In this document: positions 43,470 through 51,620 of the stretch, piece by piece
How the letters are laid out: every line of letters begins with the position of its first letter
How positions within the stretch are numbered: the stretch's first letter is position 1
Assembly (NCBI RefSeq): GCF_014837235.1
Contig: NZ_JACYFT010000002.1
Span: 868,001 to 932,000, forward strand
Length of the DNA: 64,000 nucleotides
Source of the DNA: Limnohabitans radicicola
Lineage (GTDB): Bacteria; Pseudomonadota; Gammaproteobacteria; Burkholderiales; Burkholderiaceae_C
Reading direction: 5' to 3'
Program-made: the position numbers and the translations under genes
Notes under the pieces: generated by a model
The model's input: the letters and a program-made list of their open reading frames with translations, nothing else
Databases searched by the model: none
What the model was told of the DNA's origin: nothing

Positions 43470-44899
43470 AGCGCTTGCTCTCATCTCATCGCGCCAAGCT
43501 GGCGGTGTCCGTGGTTGCTATCGGGGTTTTGTCTGGCTGTGCCAGCGTCAGCCTTGAGCAGAACGTGAACCGCGTCAATACCGAGACCACCGGCTTCACT
43601 GACGGGCAATTGAGCTTGGCCCAAAGCAATCAGGAACGTGAGCAACGCGCACAGCTCGCTGCCCAATTGCTGGCAAAACCCCTTGGGCAGAAAGAAGCTG
43701 TGCAGCTCGCATTGACCAACAGCCACGCCTTGCAAGCCCTGCTGGCGCAAGGTTGGGCGGAGTCCGCCGACGCCGCACAGGTCGGCCGCATTGCCAACCC
43801 CATCTTCAGTTTTGAGCGCATGGTGGTTGGTGATGAGCTGGAGTTGGCGCGCTCGCTCTCGTTTGGTCTGCTGGATCTCTTGACCTTGCCTGCCCGCACG
43901 GGCATCGCCGAGCGCCGCATCGAGCAGGCGCAATTGCGTCTTTCTGCTGAGGTGGTGGATCGCGTGACGCAGGTACGCCAAGCCTGGGTGCGTGCCGTGG
44001 CGGCTCAGCAGGCCCTGAGCTACGCGCGACAGGTGTTTGAAAGCGCCGAGGCAGGTGCCGAACTCGCGCGGCGCATGCAGTCGGTAGGCAACTTCAACCG
44101 CATCAGTCGTGCCCGTGAGCAATCTTTCTATGCCGATGCCGCTACCCGCCTGGCGACGGCCCAACACCAAGCGACCGCGAGCCGGGAGGAGCTGATTCGT
44201 TTGCTGGGGCTTGATGAGGCGCAGGGGCAACAACTCCAACTGCCCGAACGTCTGCCCGATTTGCCCAAAGCGCTGCTCGAACCAAATACGGTCGGCGCAT
44301 TGGCGACGAATGGTCGTCTGGACATTCGTTTGGCGCAAAGCGCACTGGCTGGCGCGGGCAAGGCACAAGGCTTGAACATCATCACCAGCTTCACCGACAT
44401 CGAACTGACCGCGCGGCGCAATACGGTATTTGACAACGCAGCAGGAACCCGAACCGAACCGCGCGGATTCGAGGTGGCGGTTCGCTTACCAATTTTCGAC
44501 TGGGGCGGCATGCAGCGCGATGCGTGGAATGCCCGCACGCTCGCGGCGGCCAATCAACTGGAGGCCACGGTGCGCGCGGCGGGCTCGCACTTGCGCGAGA
44601 GTTATTCGGCCTATCGCACATCATTTGATGTGGCCAAGCATTACCGGGATGAAGTGCTGCCCGTGCGCCGTGTGATCTCCGAAGAAAACCAGCTTCGTTA
44701 CAACGGCATGCTGATTGGTGTCTTTGAGCTGATGGCCGATGCTCGTGATCAAGTCGGCACCGTGACCGCCGCCATCGCTGCGCAGCAGCAGTACTGGCTG
44801 GCGGACGCAGCCTTGCAGGCATCGTTGATCGGCCGCCCCACTATGACCTCCCTGTCCGTGATGACCAGCGCGCCTAGCGCTGGCGCGGCTGGACATTGA
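43466..44899 (+). CDS. TolC family outer-membrane efflux lipoprotein
   Basis: This 477-residue protein is an outer-membrane factor with a lipoprotein signal (VLSGCASVSLEQ), placing it in the CusC/OprM-like lipidated group. Two OEP repeats of long helices are visible (for example QALLAQGWAESADAAQVGRIANP and GGMQRDAWNARTLAAANQLEATV). There is no RND pump or adaptor in this operon; it may pair with the pump encoded at 55676-60421 or act in copper export in another way. The C-terminus is extended and Ala/Met-rich. Confidence 0.88.
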   Translation: MKRLLSSHRAKLAVSVVAIGVLSGCASVSLEQNVNRVNTETTGFTDGQLSLAQSNQEREQRAQLAAQLLAKPLGQKEAVQLALTNSHALQALLAQGWAESADAAQVGRIANPIFSFERMVVGDELELARSLSFGLLDLLTLPARTGIAERRIEQAQLRLSAEVVDRVTQVRQAWVRAVAAQQALSYARQVFESAEAGAELARRMQSVGNFNRISRAREQSFYADAATRLATAQHQATASREELIRLLGLDEAQGQQLQLPERLPDLPKALLEPNTVGALATNGRLDIRLAQSALAGAGKAQGLNIITSFTDIELTARRNTVFDNAAGTRTEPRGFEVAVRLPIFDWGGMQRDAWNARTLAAANQLEATVRAAGSHLRESYSAYRTSFDVAKHYRDEVLPVRRVISEENQLRYNGMLIGVFELMADARDQVGTVTAAIAAQQQYWLADAALQASLIGRPTMTSLSVMTSAPSAGAAGH

Positions 44900-44915
44900 A
44901 CACGAGAGTAAAGCA

Positions 44916-46331
44916 ATGACATCCAGAAGAGATTTTTTTCGATTGGCCAGTATCGCCGGTGGTGCAGTTGCAGCCAGTGCTGTGAGCCGCGTGGCACTTG
45001 CAGCCTTGCCAGAGCCCGTCATTCAAACCAGCCCTGACACCATGCCGCCACTGGTGCCCAATACTGGGCGCTCATACAACCCGGTGGTGACACTCAACGG
45101 CTGGACCTTGCCCTGGCGTATGAACAACGGCGTCAAAGAGTTTCACTTGGTGGCCGAACCGGTGGTGCGCGAGATGGCCCCCGGCTTCAAGGCCCACCTT
45201 TGGGGCTACAACGGGCAAAGCCCTGGCCCCACCATCGAAGTGGTCGAGGGCGACCGCGTGCGGATCTTTGTGACAAACAAGCTCCCTGAGCACACCAGTA
45301 TTCACTGGCATGGACAACGCTTGCCCAATGGTATGGATGGGGTTGCTGGACTGAATCAACCCGCCATTCAACCAGGCAAAACCTTTGTATATGAATTTGT
45401 CGCACGTCGTCCCGGCACCTTCATGTATCACCCACACGCGGATGAAATGACGCAGATGGCCATGGGCATGATGGGCTTCTGGGTCACTCACCCCAAAGCC
45501 AAGCACCCGTTGATCGATGAAGTGAACCGGGATTTTTGTTTTCTGCTCAACGCCTACGACATCGACCCTGGGAGCTACACGCCCAAGATCATGACGATGC
45601 TGGACTTCAACCTGTGGAGCTGGAACAGCCGAATCTTCCCCGGCATCGATTCATTAAATGTGCGGTTGAACGACAAGGTTCGCATTCGTATCGGCAACCT
45701 GACGATGACCAACCACCCGATCCACCTGCACGGGCACGAGTTTCTCGTCACTGGCACAGATGGCGGGCCAACTCCCAAGAGCACCCGCTGGTACGAGGTC
45801 ACCACCGATGTCGCGGTCGGCCAAATGCGGCAGATCGAGTTTCTCGCCGACGAGGAAGGCGACTGGGCCTTCCACTGCCACAAGAGCCACCACACCATGA
45901 ATGCCATGGGCCACAACGTGCCCACGCTCATCGGAGTTGATCATCGTGGGATCGCCAAGAAGATTAATTCCTTGATTCCTGACTACATGGTGATGGGCGA
46001 GCGTGGCATGGCCGACATGACCGAGATGGAAATGCCCATTCCTGACAACACCGCGCCCATGATGACCGGCGAGGGCCCGTTCGGATCGGTCGAGATGGGC
46101 GGCATGTTCAGCGTGCTTAAGGTACGTCGTGACCAAAAGCCTGGTGACTACAGCAATCCGGGGTGGTTCAAGCACCCGGAGGGCACGGTGGCGCACGAAT
46201 ACACCGGGCCGCTCGCCGAACCTGCTCGTTTCAAGTCGGAAGGCGGGCAATCCATGCCACGTATCCAGAAACCGCCCACCCCAACGGAAGTGAAGGTGCG
46301 CAAACCCAGCAGTGGCCATGAGAACCACTGA
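44916..46331 (+). CDS. Multicopper oxidase, Tat-exported
   Basis: This 471-residue periplasmic enzyme probably oxidises Cu(I) to the less toxic Cu(II). A Tat signal (SRRDFFRLASIAGGAVAA) is followed by cupredoxin domains with all copper sites: H130/H132 (HWHG), H172/H174 (HPHA), H267, H270, H272 (HPIHLHGH), and HCH at 320-322 with H326 and axial M331. A Met-rich loop (GERGMADMTEMEMPIPD, GSVEMGGMF) may bind Cu(I). It is the central enzyme of the copper operon. Confidence 0.93.
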   Translation: MTSRRDFFRLASIAGGAVAASAVSRVALAALPEPVIQTSPDTMPPLVPNTGRSYNPVVTLNGWTLPWRMNNGVKEFHLVAEPVVREMAPGFKAHLWGYNGQSPGPTIEVVEGDRVRIFVTNKLPEHTSIHWHGQRLPNGMDGVAGLNQPAIQPGKTFVYEFVARRPGTFMYHPHADEMTQMAMGMMGFWVTHPKAKHPLIDEVNRDFCFLLNAYDIDPGSYTPKIMTMLDFNLWSWNSRIFPGIDSLNVRLNDKVRIRIGNLTMTNHPIHLHGHEFLVTGTDGGPTPKSTRWYEVTTDVAVGQMRQIEFLADEEGDWAFHCHKSHHTMNAMGHNVPTLIGVDHRGIAKKINSLIPDYMVMGERGMADMTEMEMPIPDNTAPMMTGEGPFGSVEMGGMFSVLKVRRDQKPGDYSNPGWFKHPEGTVAHEYTGPLAEPARFKSEGGQSMPRIQKPPTPTEVKVRKPSSGHENH

Positions 46332-46362
46332 TCCGCTTTCATTTAACCCAGGAGAAATTGCA

Positions 46363-46857
46363 ATGACCCAGATGACCCGCACCCTTTGGCCCTTGACCTT
46401 GATCGCCGCGCTGGCTATGTCCAGTGCCGCGTTTGCCGGTGGCACCCATGCTGGTGGCCACGGACACGGTAGCGACGAGACGGCAATTGGAAAACCCGGC
46501 GTGGCCAGCAAGGCCAGCCGAACCGTCACCATCGAGATGACGGACAACATGCGCTACACGCCAGCCGATATTCAAGTCAAGCAGGGCGAGACGGTGCGCT
46601 TCATCGTCAAAAACAAAGGCCAGGTCAAACATGAATTGAGTTTGGGTACCCAGCAAGAATTGCTGGAACACCTGGAGCAGATGCGCAAGTTTCCAGATAT
46701 GGAACACGATGAACCCAGCAAAGTCACGCTGGCTCCTGGAAAGCAGGGGGAAATCGTCTGGCAGTTCACAAAAGCAGGAGCTGTGAATTTTGCCTGCCTG
46801 ATGCCAGGTCATTACGAGGCCGGTATGAAGGGTCAGGTCAAGGTTAATAAGAAATAG
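46363..46857 (+). CDS. Cupredoxin-like periplasmic copper protein (CopI-like)
   Basis: This 164-residue protein has a signal peptide (cleavage near SAAFAGG), a His/Gly-rich linker (GGTHAGGHGHGSDE) and one cupredoxin domain. Type 1 copper ligands are H90 (VKHELS), C145, H150 and M155 (ACLMPGHYEAGM). It resembles CopI-type copper-tolerance cupredoxins. The start at 46363 follows GGAG; a longer frame begins inside the oxidase gene and is rejected. Likely an electron or copper carrier for the oxidase. Confidence 0.9.
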   Translation: MTQMTRTLWPLTLIAALAMSSAAFAGGTHAGGHGHGSDETAIGKPGVASKASRTVTIEMTDNMRYTPADIQVKQGETVRFIVKNKGQVKHELSLGTQQELLEHLEQMRKFPDMEHDEPSKVTLAPGKQGEIVWQFTKAGAVNFACLMPGHYEAGMKGQVKVNKK

Positions 46858-46883
46858 TTTGAGCGATTAAAAAGGAGCGCCAC

Positions 46884-47372
46884 ATGTCCCGACAGCACTC
46901 GATTGTTTTCGCCACCCGGCGCGCCTGCCTCGCGGGCATCGCCTTGCTGGCACTGGCCCCTTTAAGCATGACCGCTTACGCCGCACCGGCAACTTTGCAG
47001 GTCTGGAAAGACCCCAATTGTGGCTGCTGCAAAGACTGGATTGCGCACCTCGAAAAGAATGGTTTTGCGACCACTGTGATTGACCAAGGCAACAACGCCG
47101 CACGCGCACGCCTTGGTATGCCGCAGAAATTTGGCTCTTGCCACACGGCATTGATCCAGGGCTATGTGATCGAGGGCCACGTGCCCGCTGCAGACATCCA
47201 ACCCCTACTCAAAGAAAAACCCAAAGCCTTGGGACTGTCAGTGCCAGGCATGCCGGTTGGGTCGCCAGGCATGGACGGTCCATCCTATGACAACCGACGC
47301 GATGCGTATCAGGTGCTGCTAATCCAGCGCGACGGCAGCACCACTGTTTTCAACACCTACCCACGAGGATAA
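46884..47372 (+). CDS. DUF411 family periplasmic metal-binding protein
   Basis: This 162-residue protein has a signal peptide (ending near MTAYAAP) and the DUF411 core: LQVWKDPNCGCCKDWIAHLEKNGF with a CGCC cluster, GSCHTALIQGYVIEGHVPA and GLSVPGMPVGSPGMDG. DUF411 proteins are common in copper and silver loci, where they are thought to bind metal through Cys and Met; the mechanism is not known. It lies 26 bp after the cupredoxin and 2 bp before cusF. Confidence 0.9.
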   Translation: MSRQHSIVFATRRACLAGIALLALAPLSMTAYAAPATLQVWKDPNCGCCKDWIAHLEKNGFATTVIDQGNNAARARLGMPQKFGSCHTALIQGYVIEGHVPAADIQPLLKEKPKALGLSVPGMPVGSPGMDGPSYDNRRDAYQVLLIQRDGSTTVFNTYPRG

Positions 47373-47374
47373 CC

Positions 47375-47719
47375 ATGAACATCATCCAGAAAATCACCAC
47401 CGTTTCCGCCTTGGCCATGGGCATTGGCCTGCCTGTCGGCAGCGTGGCACAGACCACCATGGATCACAGCAAGATGGACATGTCGCGGCCTGCTGCATCG
47501 ATGACCGAAGGCGAGGTCAAGAAAGTAGATATTGAGGCTGGCAAAGTCACAATCAAGCACGGAGAAATCAAGCACATGGACATGCCCGGCATGACCATGG
47601 TGTTTACCGCAAAAGACAAGAATCTGCTGGGCAAGGTGAAGCCCGGCGACAAGGTCAAGTTCATGGTCGTCAACGAGGGCGGGAAGATGGTTGTCACTGA
47701 CATTCAGCCCGCTCAGTAA
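47375..47719 (+). CDS. cusF: CusF-like periplasmic Cu(I)/Ag(I)-binding protein
   Basis: This 114-residue protein has a signal peptide (ending near GSVAQT), a Met/His-rich linker (MDHSKMDMSRP) and the small CusF beta-barrel. The metal site is seen in KHGEIKHMDMPGMTMVFTAKD, where His and two Met are the known ligands. It would carry Cu(I) to an RND pump. It begins 2 bp after the DUF411 gene. Confidence 0.92.
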   Translation: MNIIQKITTVSALAMGIGLPVGSVAQTTMDHSKMDMSRPAASMTEGEVKKVDIEAGKVTIKHGEIKHMDMPGMTMVFTAKDKNLLGKVKPGDKVKFMVVNEGGKMVVTDIQPAQ

Positions 47720-47808
47720 GAACACGCTGCTCGGGCGTGCTGTGTCGTCGCGGTCAGAGGGTTCGAATGCTGACTGCGACGATTTTTCATCGGAAGAAGG
47801 AGATCACT

Positions 47809-48282
47809 ACGTCAAAAATCCGCCATACCCTGGTCGGTATCTGTGTCGCTTCGCTCTCACTGGGCGTGATGGCGCAAACTGCCGATGAGCACAAAGCCCA
47901 TCACCCAGCAGGCAGCACATCGCCTGCGTCCGCCAACATGAAGGCGGCCGCGAAGCCAACGGGTGCGGGGCCGATGGCTGCAATGGCCAAGATGGACGAG
48001 CACATGAAAGCCATGCAAGCGATGCACGAAAAGATGCTGGCGGCCAAAACGCCAGCAGAGCGGCAGGCACTCATGGACGAGCACATGAAGCTGATGCAGG
48101 ACGGCATGGGAATGATGCAGCAGATGGGCGCAGGCATGCAGGGCATGGGTGGCATGCAAGGTGGCAAGGGCATGCCCGCCAACATGGCTGAGCGTCAGCA
48201 GATGATGGAAAAGCGCATGCAAATGATGGAGTCCACGATGCAGATGATGCTGGACCGCCTGCCAGCTACGCCAGCTAAGTAA
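47809..48282 (+). CDS. Met/His-rich periplasmic hypothetical protein, probable ACG start
   Basis: The protein (157 residues) has a signal peptide (SKIRHTLVGICVASLSLGVMA), a segment HKAHH, and a long methionine-rich helical part (MDEHMKAMQAMHEKM, MQDGMGMMQQMGAGMQGMGG), suited to Cu(I) binding. The only good Shine-Dalgarno (GAAGGAG, 47796-47802) is followed six bases later by ACG in frame, where ATG is expected. Upstream in-frame ATGs (47737, 47767) would add residues that do not look like a leader. The family is not identified. Confidence 0.7.
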   Translation, partial: TSKIRHTLVGICVASLSLGVMAQTADEHKAHHPAGSTSPASANMKAAAKPTGAGPMAAMAKMDEHMKAMQAMHEKMLAAKTPAERQALMDEHMKLMQDGMGMMQQMGAGMQGMGGMQGGKGMPANMAERQQMMEKRMQMMESTMQMMLDRLPATPAK

Positions 48283-48307
48283 CGCATCCACCGAATTGGG
48301 AGTCACC

Positions 48308-48574
48308 ATGAACCATCAACACGGCAGGCACGAGTCGCCCCCCAGCTTTTGGAGTTCTCGCTATGCCATAGGTCTTGTGGTGATTGGTGGCGTAGCAGCG
48401 TATTTCCTGTTGACCGAACACCTCGCGCACGTCGTCGGGGCGCTGCCATTTCTCCTGCTCCTCGCCTGCCCGTTGATGCATATCTTCATGCACGGCGGAC
48501 ATGGCGGACATGGCCAGAGTAAGCCTGATACAACGAAAACTACCGAATCACGCAATGAAGGGGATTCACGATGA
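48308..48574 (+). CDS. DUF2933 family small membrane protein
   Basis: This 88-residue protein has one or two hydrophobic segments (YAIGLVVIGGVAAYFLLTEH, VVGALPFLLLLACPLMHIFM) followed by HGGHGGHGQ. The ACPLMHIFMHGGHGGH stretch is typical of DUF2933 proteins in copper/silver islands, and Cys, Met and His there could bind metal. Function is unknown. It overlaps the methyltransferase-like gene by ATGA. Confidence 0.85.
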   Translation: MNHQHGRHESPPSFWSSRYAIGLVVIGGVAAYFLLTEHLAHVVGALPFLLLLACPLMHIFMHGGHGGHGQSKPDTTKTTESRNEGDSR

Positions 48575-49227
48575 ACCATACCGAATCCGCTTATGGTCTG
48601 TGGTCGCTGGTCATCATCAATTCAGCGATCTTCATCATGTTCGCGTTTAGCTTTTTCAAGCCTGCGACGGCCCGTGACTGGAGGACGTTTGGCGCCTTCG
48701 CGGCGTTTGTCGTTGCTTTGTTTGTTGAAATGTATGGTTTTCCGCTGACCATCTATCTAATGTCGGGCTGGCTGCAAACTCGGTTCCCAGGACTTGATTT
48801 GCTTTCCCATAACTCGGGACATCTGTGGTCGACACTACTAGGCGAGAAAGGAGATCCACATTTTGGAGTTTTGCACATCGCCAGCTACATATTCCTTGGC
48901 TATGGCTTCTATTTGCTTTCTACAGCTTGGCATGTCCTGTACCACGCTCAACGGCGTAACTCTCTGGCCACCAGCGGTCCTTATGCACGCGTTCGGCATC
49001 CGCAATATGTAGCCTTTGTGATGATTTTGCTTGGCTTTCTCCTGCAATGGCCCACGTTACTGACCTTGGTCATGTTTCCAATTCTTCTTCTCATGTACGG
49101 TCGACTGGCTGTTACTGAAGAAGAGGAGATGCGATCTCAATTTGGTGACGTGTACGACCTATACGCAAAAAGAACTCCTCGCTTTTTTCCGAATCTTTCC
49201 CCGTCATCTGGCACACCCAAAGACTAA
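48571..49227 (+). CDS. Isoprenylcysteine carboxyl methyltransferase (ICMT) family membrane protein
   Basis: This 218-residue membrane protein has about five hydrophobic segments. The ICMT-like SAM-binding motifs are GPYARVRHPQYVAFVMILLGF and a late TEEEEMRSQFGDVYDLYAKRTPRFFP. Members in metal islands have unknown substrates. It follows the DUF2933 gene with a 4-bp overlap, hence the same transcript. Its base composition is less GC-rich than that of the oxidase part of the operon. Confidence 0.85.
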   Translation: MNHTESAYGLWSLVIINSAIFIMFAFSFFKPATARDWRTFGAFAAFVVALFVEMYGFPLTIYLMSGWLQTRFPGLDLLSHNSGHLWSTLLGEKGDPHFGVLHIASYIFLGYGFYLLSTAWHVLYHAQRRNSLATSGPYARVRHPQYVAFVMILLGFLLQWPTLLTLVMFPILLLMYGRLAVTEEEEMRSQFGDVYDLYAKRTPRFFPNLSPSSGTPKD

Positions 49228-49285
49228 TCAGCACTGAATCATTGATGCGTATTTAAATCAATGAACCACATGAAAGGACACATTA

Positions 49286-49576
49286 ATGAAAACGATTGAA
49301 TTGACAGTAGAGGGCATGACATGCGGATCATGCGTCAAGCATGTCAAACAAGCATTGCAAGCTGTTCCTGGCGTGGTACATGTCGAAGTAGATCTATTAA
49401 GTGGCCGAGCCAAAGTACAGGGCGACTTGCAAGTAGGAAGTACCTCGCTTATCGCTGCTCTGGCCGAAGAAGACTACGTCGCGAACATCGCAACCGAGTC
49501 TTCTCCTGTGACTGCAACTACCAAGCCCGGGAGTACATCGCAGCCTAGAAACTCAGGTCGCTGCTGTTGCGGCTAA
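49286..49576 (+). CDS. copZ: CopZ-like heavy-metal-associated (HMA) domain protein
   Basis: This 96-residue cytoplasmic protein has one HMA domain with the metal motif GMTCGSCVKHVKQAL (C13, C16), as in copper chaperones, and a Ser/Thr-rich linker ending in an extra cysteine cluster (GRCCCG). The tail is unusual for CopZ and could be a second metal site. It probably serves the P-type ATPase at 51621, which lacks an HMA domain of its own. AAGGA precedes the ATG. Confidence 0.88.
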   Translation: MKTIELTVEGMTCGSCVKHVKQALQAVPGVVHVEVDLLSGRAKVQGDLQVGSTSLIAALAEEDYVANIATESSPVTATTKPGSTSQPRNSGRCCCG

Positions 49577-49610
49577 CCTGAAAATTCACAATCACTTTGG
49601 AGTAATCAGC

Positions 49611-50243
49611 ATGCGCAAATTATTTATTCTCCTGATATCAGTCTTTGTCCTTACTCTGAGTGGTTGTGGGTACAACACTTTCCAAAGTACTGACGAACAA
49701 ATCAAGGCTAGTTGGTCAGAAGTTCTGAACCAATACCAACGACGCGCAGATTTGATCCCCAATCTGGTGAGCACAGTCAAAGGGGAAACTAAATTCGAGC
49801 AAGACACCCTGATCAAAGTGGTGGAAGCACGAGCCAAAGCCACCTCGATCCAAGTGAATTCGGAGCTAATCAACGATCCGGCTGCTTTCGCAAAATTTCA
49901 ACAGGCACAAAGTCAGTTGTCAGGCGCGCTCTCTCGCCTGCTGGTGGTATCTGAGAATTATCCCAATCTGAAAGCCAACCAAGCATTCAGAGATTTGCAG
50001 GCACAGCTGGAAGGCACCGAAAACCGCATTACGGTGGCACGAAATCGGTATATCAAAGCAGTTCAAGAATACAACGTGACAGTCAGGTCCTTCCCATCAA
50101 ATCTGACCGCAATGGTCTTTGGTTACAAAGAGAAGGCCAATTTCACTGTGGAGAATGAGAAAGAAATCACCAAGCCCCCCTCTGTAAATTTTGATAGCGC
50201 TCCGGCTGCGAATCAAAGCTCCACACCCGGGATCACCAAATGA
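49611..50243 (+). CDS. LemA family lipoprotein
   Basis: This 210-residue protein has a lipoprotein signal (LTLSGCGYN, C19) and the LemA helical bundle: SWSEVLNQYQRRADLIPNLVSTVKG and ENRITVARNRYIKAVQEYNV. LemA proteins are widespread and of unknown biochemical function, often found beside TPM-domain genes, as here. The next gene overlaps it by ATGA. It lies between copZ and copA. Confidence 0.92.
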   Translation: MRKLFILLISVFVLTLSGCGYNTFQSTDEQIKASWSEVLNQYQRRADLIPNLVSTVKGETKFEQDTLIKVVEARAKATSIQVNSELINDPAAFAKFQQAQSQLSGALSRLLVVSENYPNLKANQAFRDLQAQLEGTENRITVARNRYIKAVQEYNVTVRSFPSNLTAMVFGYKEKANFTVENEKEITKPPSVNFDSAPAANQSSTPGITK

Positions 50244-51100
50244 TTGGTAAAGGAGTGATATACCGCTTTCTGATAGCCTGCTGGCTATCGTTGGCACTTT
50301 TCGCTCCTTACGTTGCCAAGGCGCAGGTTGCGGTGCCGCCCCTAGTGGGGCATGTTACTGATCAAACCGGCACACTCACACAAGATCAGAAGACCGCACT
50401 GGAGCAAACCCTGTCAGCATTTGAAGCCCGCAAGGGATCTCAGCTGGCGGTATTGATCATTCCAACCACCGCTCCTGAGGGCATCGAACAATATGCACTG
50501 CGCGTAGCCGAGCAGTGGAAGCTGGGTCGGCAGAAGGTGGATGATGGCGCTATTTTGGTGGTGGCCAAAGATGATCGGACTGTACGTATCGAAGTCGGCT
50601 ACGGTCTAGAAGGTGCCTTATCTGATATCACCAGTAAGCGAATCATCAGTGAAGTTATCGTTCCCCATTTCAAGCGAGGCGATTTTTTCCAAGGACTTCA
50701 ATCGGGCGTTGGACAAATCATCTCTGTAATCGATGGTGAACCACTACCAGAACATCAACGCCACTCCAAAAATTCCGATCAAGGACTTCGTCAACTTGTC
50801 CCCTTCTTGATGATTGTGTCTTTAGGTGTCGGCAGTGTATTGCGCAGTGCATTCGGAAGAGTTGGCGGTTCACTCGTCACGGGTATGGTCGTGACTGGCC
50901 TTGCCTGGTTGGTTGTCGGATCACTGCTTCTCGCCATCTTCGCTGGCATTGCCGCTATGTTCGTCACGCTGATCGGGGCGTCTACGGTGCTTCACGGATT
51001 AGGCGGTATGTCAGGGGGTGGGCGTCATGGATGGGGCGGCGGCGGATTTCGAGGTGGTGGTGGCGGATTCGGCGGCGGCGGCGCATCGGGAAGGTGGTGA
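50240..51100 (+). CDS. TPM domain protein (YgcG family)
   Basis: This 286-residue protein has a signal peptide (cleavage near YVAKAQV), a periplasmic TPM domain (VTDQTGTLTQDQKTALEQ, GSQLAVLIIPTT, YGLEGALSDITSKRII), two membrane segments (about 190-245) and a Gly-rich tail (GGGFRGGGGGFGGGGASGRW). TPM proteins usually accompany LemA; roles in membrane protein repair or assembly have been proposed for relatives. The overlap with lemA (ATGA) shows coupling. Confidence 0.9.
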   Translation: MIGKGVIYRFLIACWLSLALFAPYVAKAQVAVPPLVGHVTDQTGTLTQDQKTALEQTLSAFEARKGSQLAVLIIPTTAPEGIEQYALRVAEQWKLGRQKVDDGAILVVAKDDRTVRIEVGYGLEGALSDITSKRIISEVIVPHFKRGDFFQGLQSGVGQIISVIDGEPLPEHQRHSKNSDQGLRQLVPFLMIVSLGVGSVLRSAFGRVGGSLVTGMVVTGLAWLVVGSLLLAIFAGIAAMFVTLIGASTVLHGLGGMSGGGRHGWGGGGFRGGGGGFGGGGASGRW

Positions 51101-51102
51101 CT

Positions 51103-51612
51103 ATGCCAATCAAACGTATCTTTCAACATTTGCTGTTCTCAGATTGGCAGGTCCACCGTGCTTTTAAACGTGAAAGCCTTGATGCCATCACAAAAGCGAT
51201 TCATAACAGTGAACATTTGCATGGCGGTGAGATTCGCTTGGCGATAGAAGGTGGCTTAGACGGCATTCGTCTTCTCAAGGGCCAATCATCTCGCGACCGC
51301 GCCATCGAGGTGTTTTCTCAGCTAAGAGTTTGGGACACTGAACACAACAATGGTGTCTTAGTTTATGTACTGCTTGCTGATCGTGCGGTGGAGATCGTTG
51401 CCGACAGGGGAATTCATATCAAGGCTGGCGATGAATGTTGGCGGTCGATATGTCAAACCATGCAAGACCATTTCTCCAGATCAGAGTTCGAGACAGGTGC
51501 ATTAAAAGGAATAGCGGCAATTGCGAATGTGATCGGCCTCCATTTTTCCGCTCATGAAAAGCATGAAAACGAACTTCCTGACGCACCCGTCATGTTGAAT
51601 TTTAAAAACTAA
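51103..51612 (+). CDS. Second TPM domain protein, soluble
   Basis: This 169-residue protein has no signal or membrane segment. It shows a TPM-like domain: [28 protein letters not shown]-like stretch ([21 protein letters not shown]), [19 protein letters not shown]. Proteins of this type commonly follow the LemA-TPM pair. It begins two bases after the preceding stop. The function is unknown, and a cytoplasmic location is inferred. Confidence 0.85.
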   Translation: MPIKRIFQHLLFSDWQVHRAFKRESLDAITKAIHNSEHLHGGEIRLAIEGGLDGIRLLKGQSSRDRAIEVFSQLRVWDTEHNNGVLVYVLLADRAVEIVADRGIHIKAGDECWRSICQTMQDHFSRSEFETGALKGIAAIANVIGLHFSAHEKHENELPDAPVMLNFKN

Positions 51613-51620
51613 AAAATACT

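Noticed and set aside
46312..46362. A longer N-terminus for the cupredoxin protein
   Set aside because: It would start inside the oxidase gene; the ATG at 46363 follows GGAG and begins a normal signal peptide.
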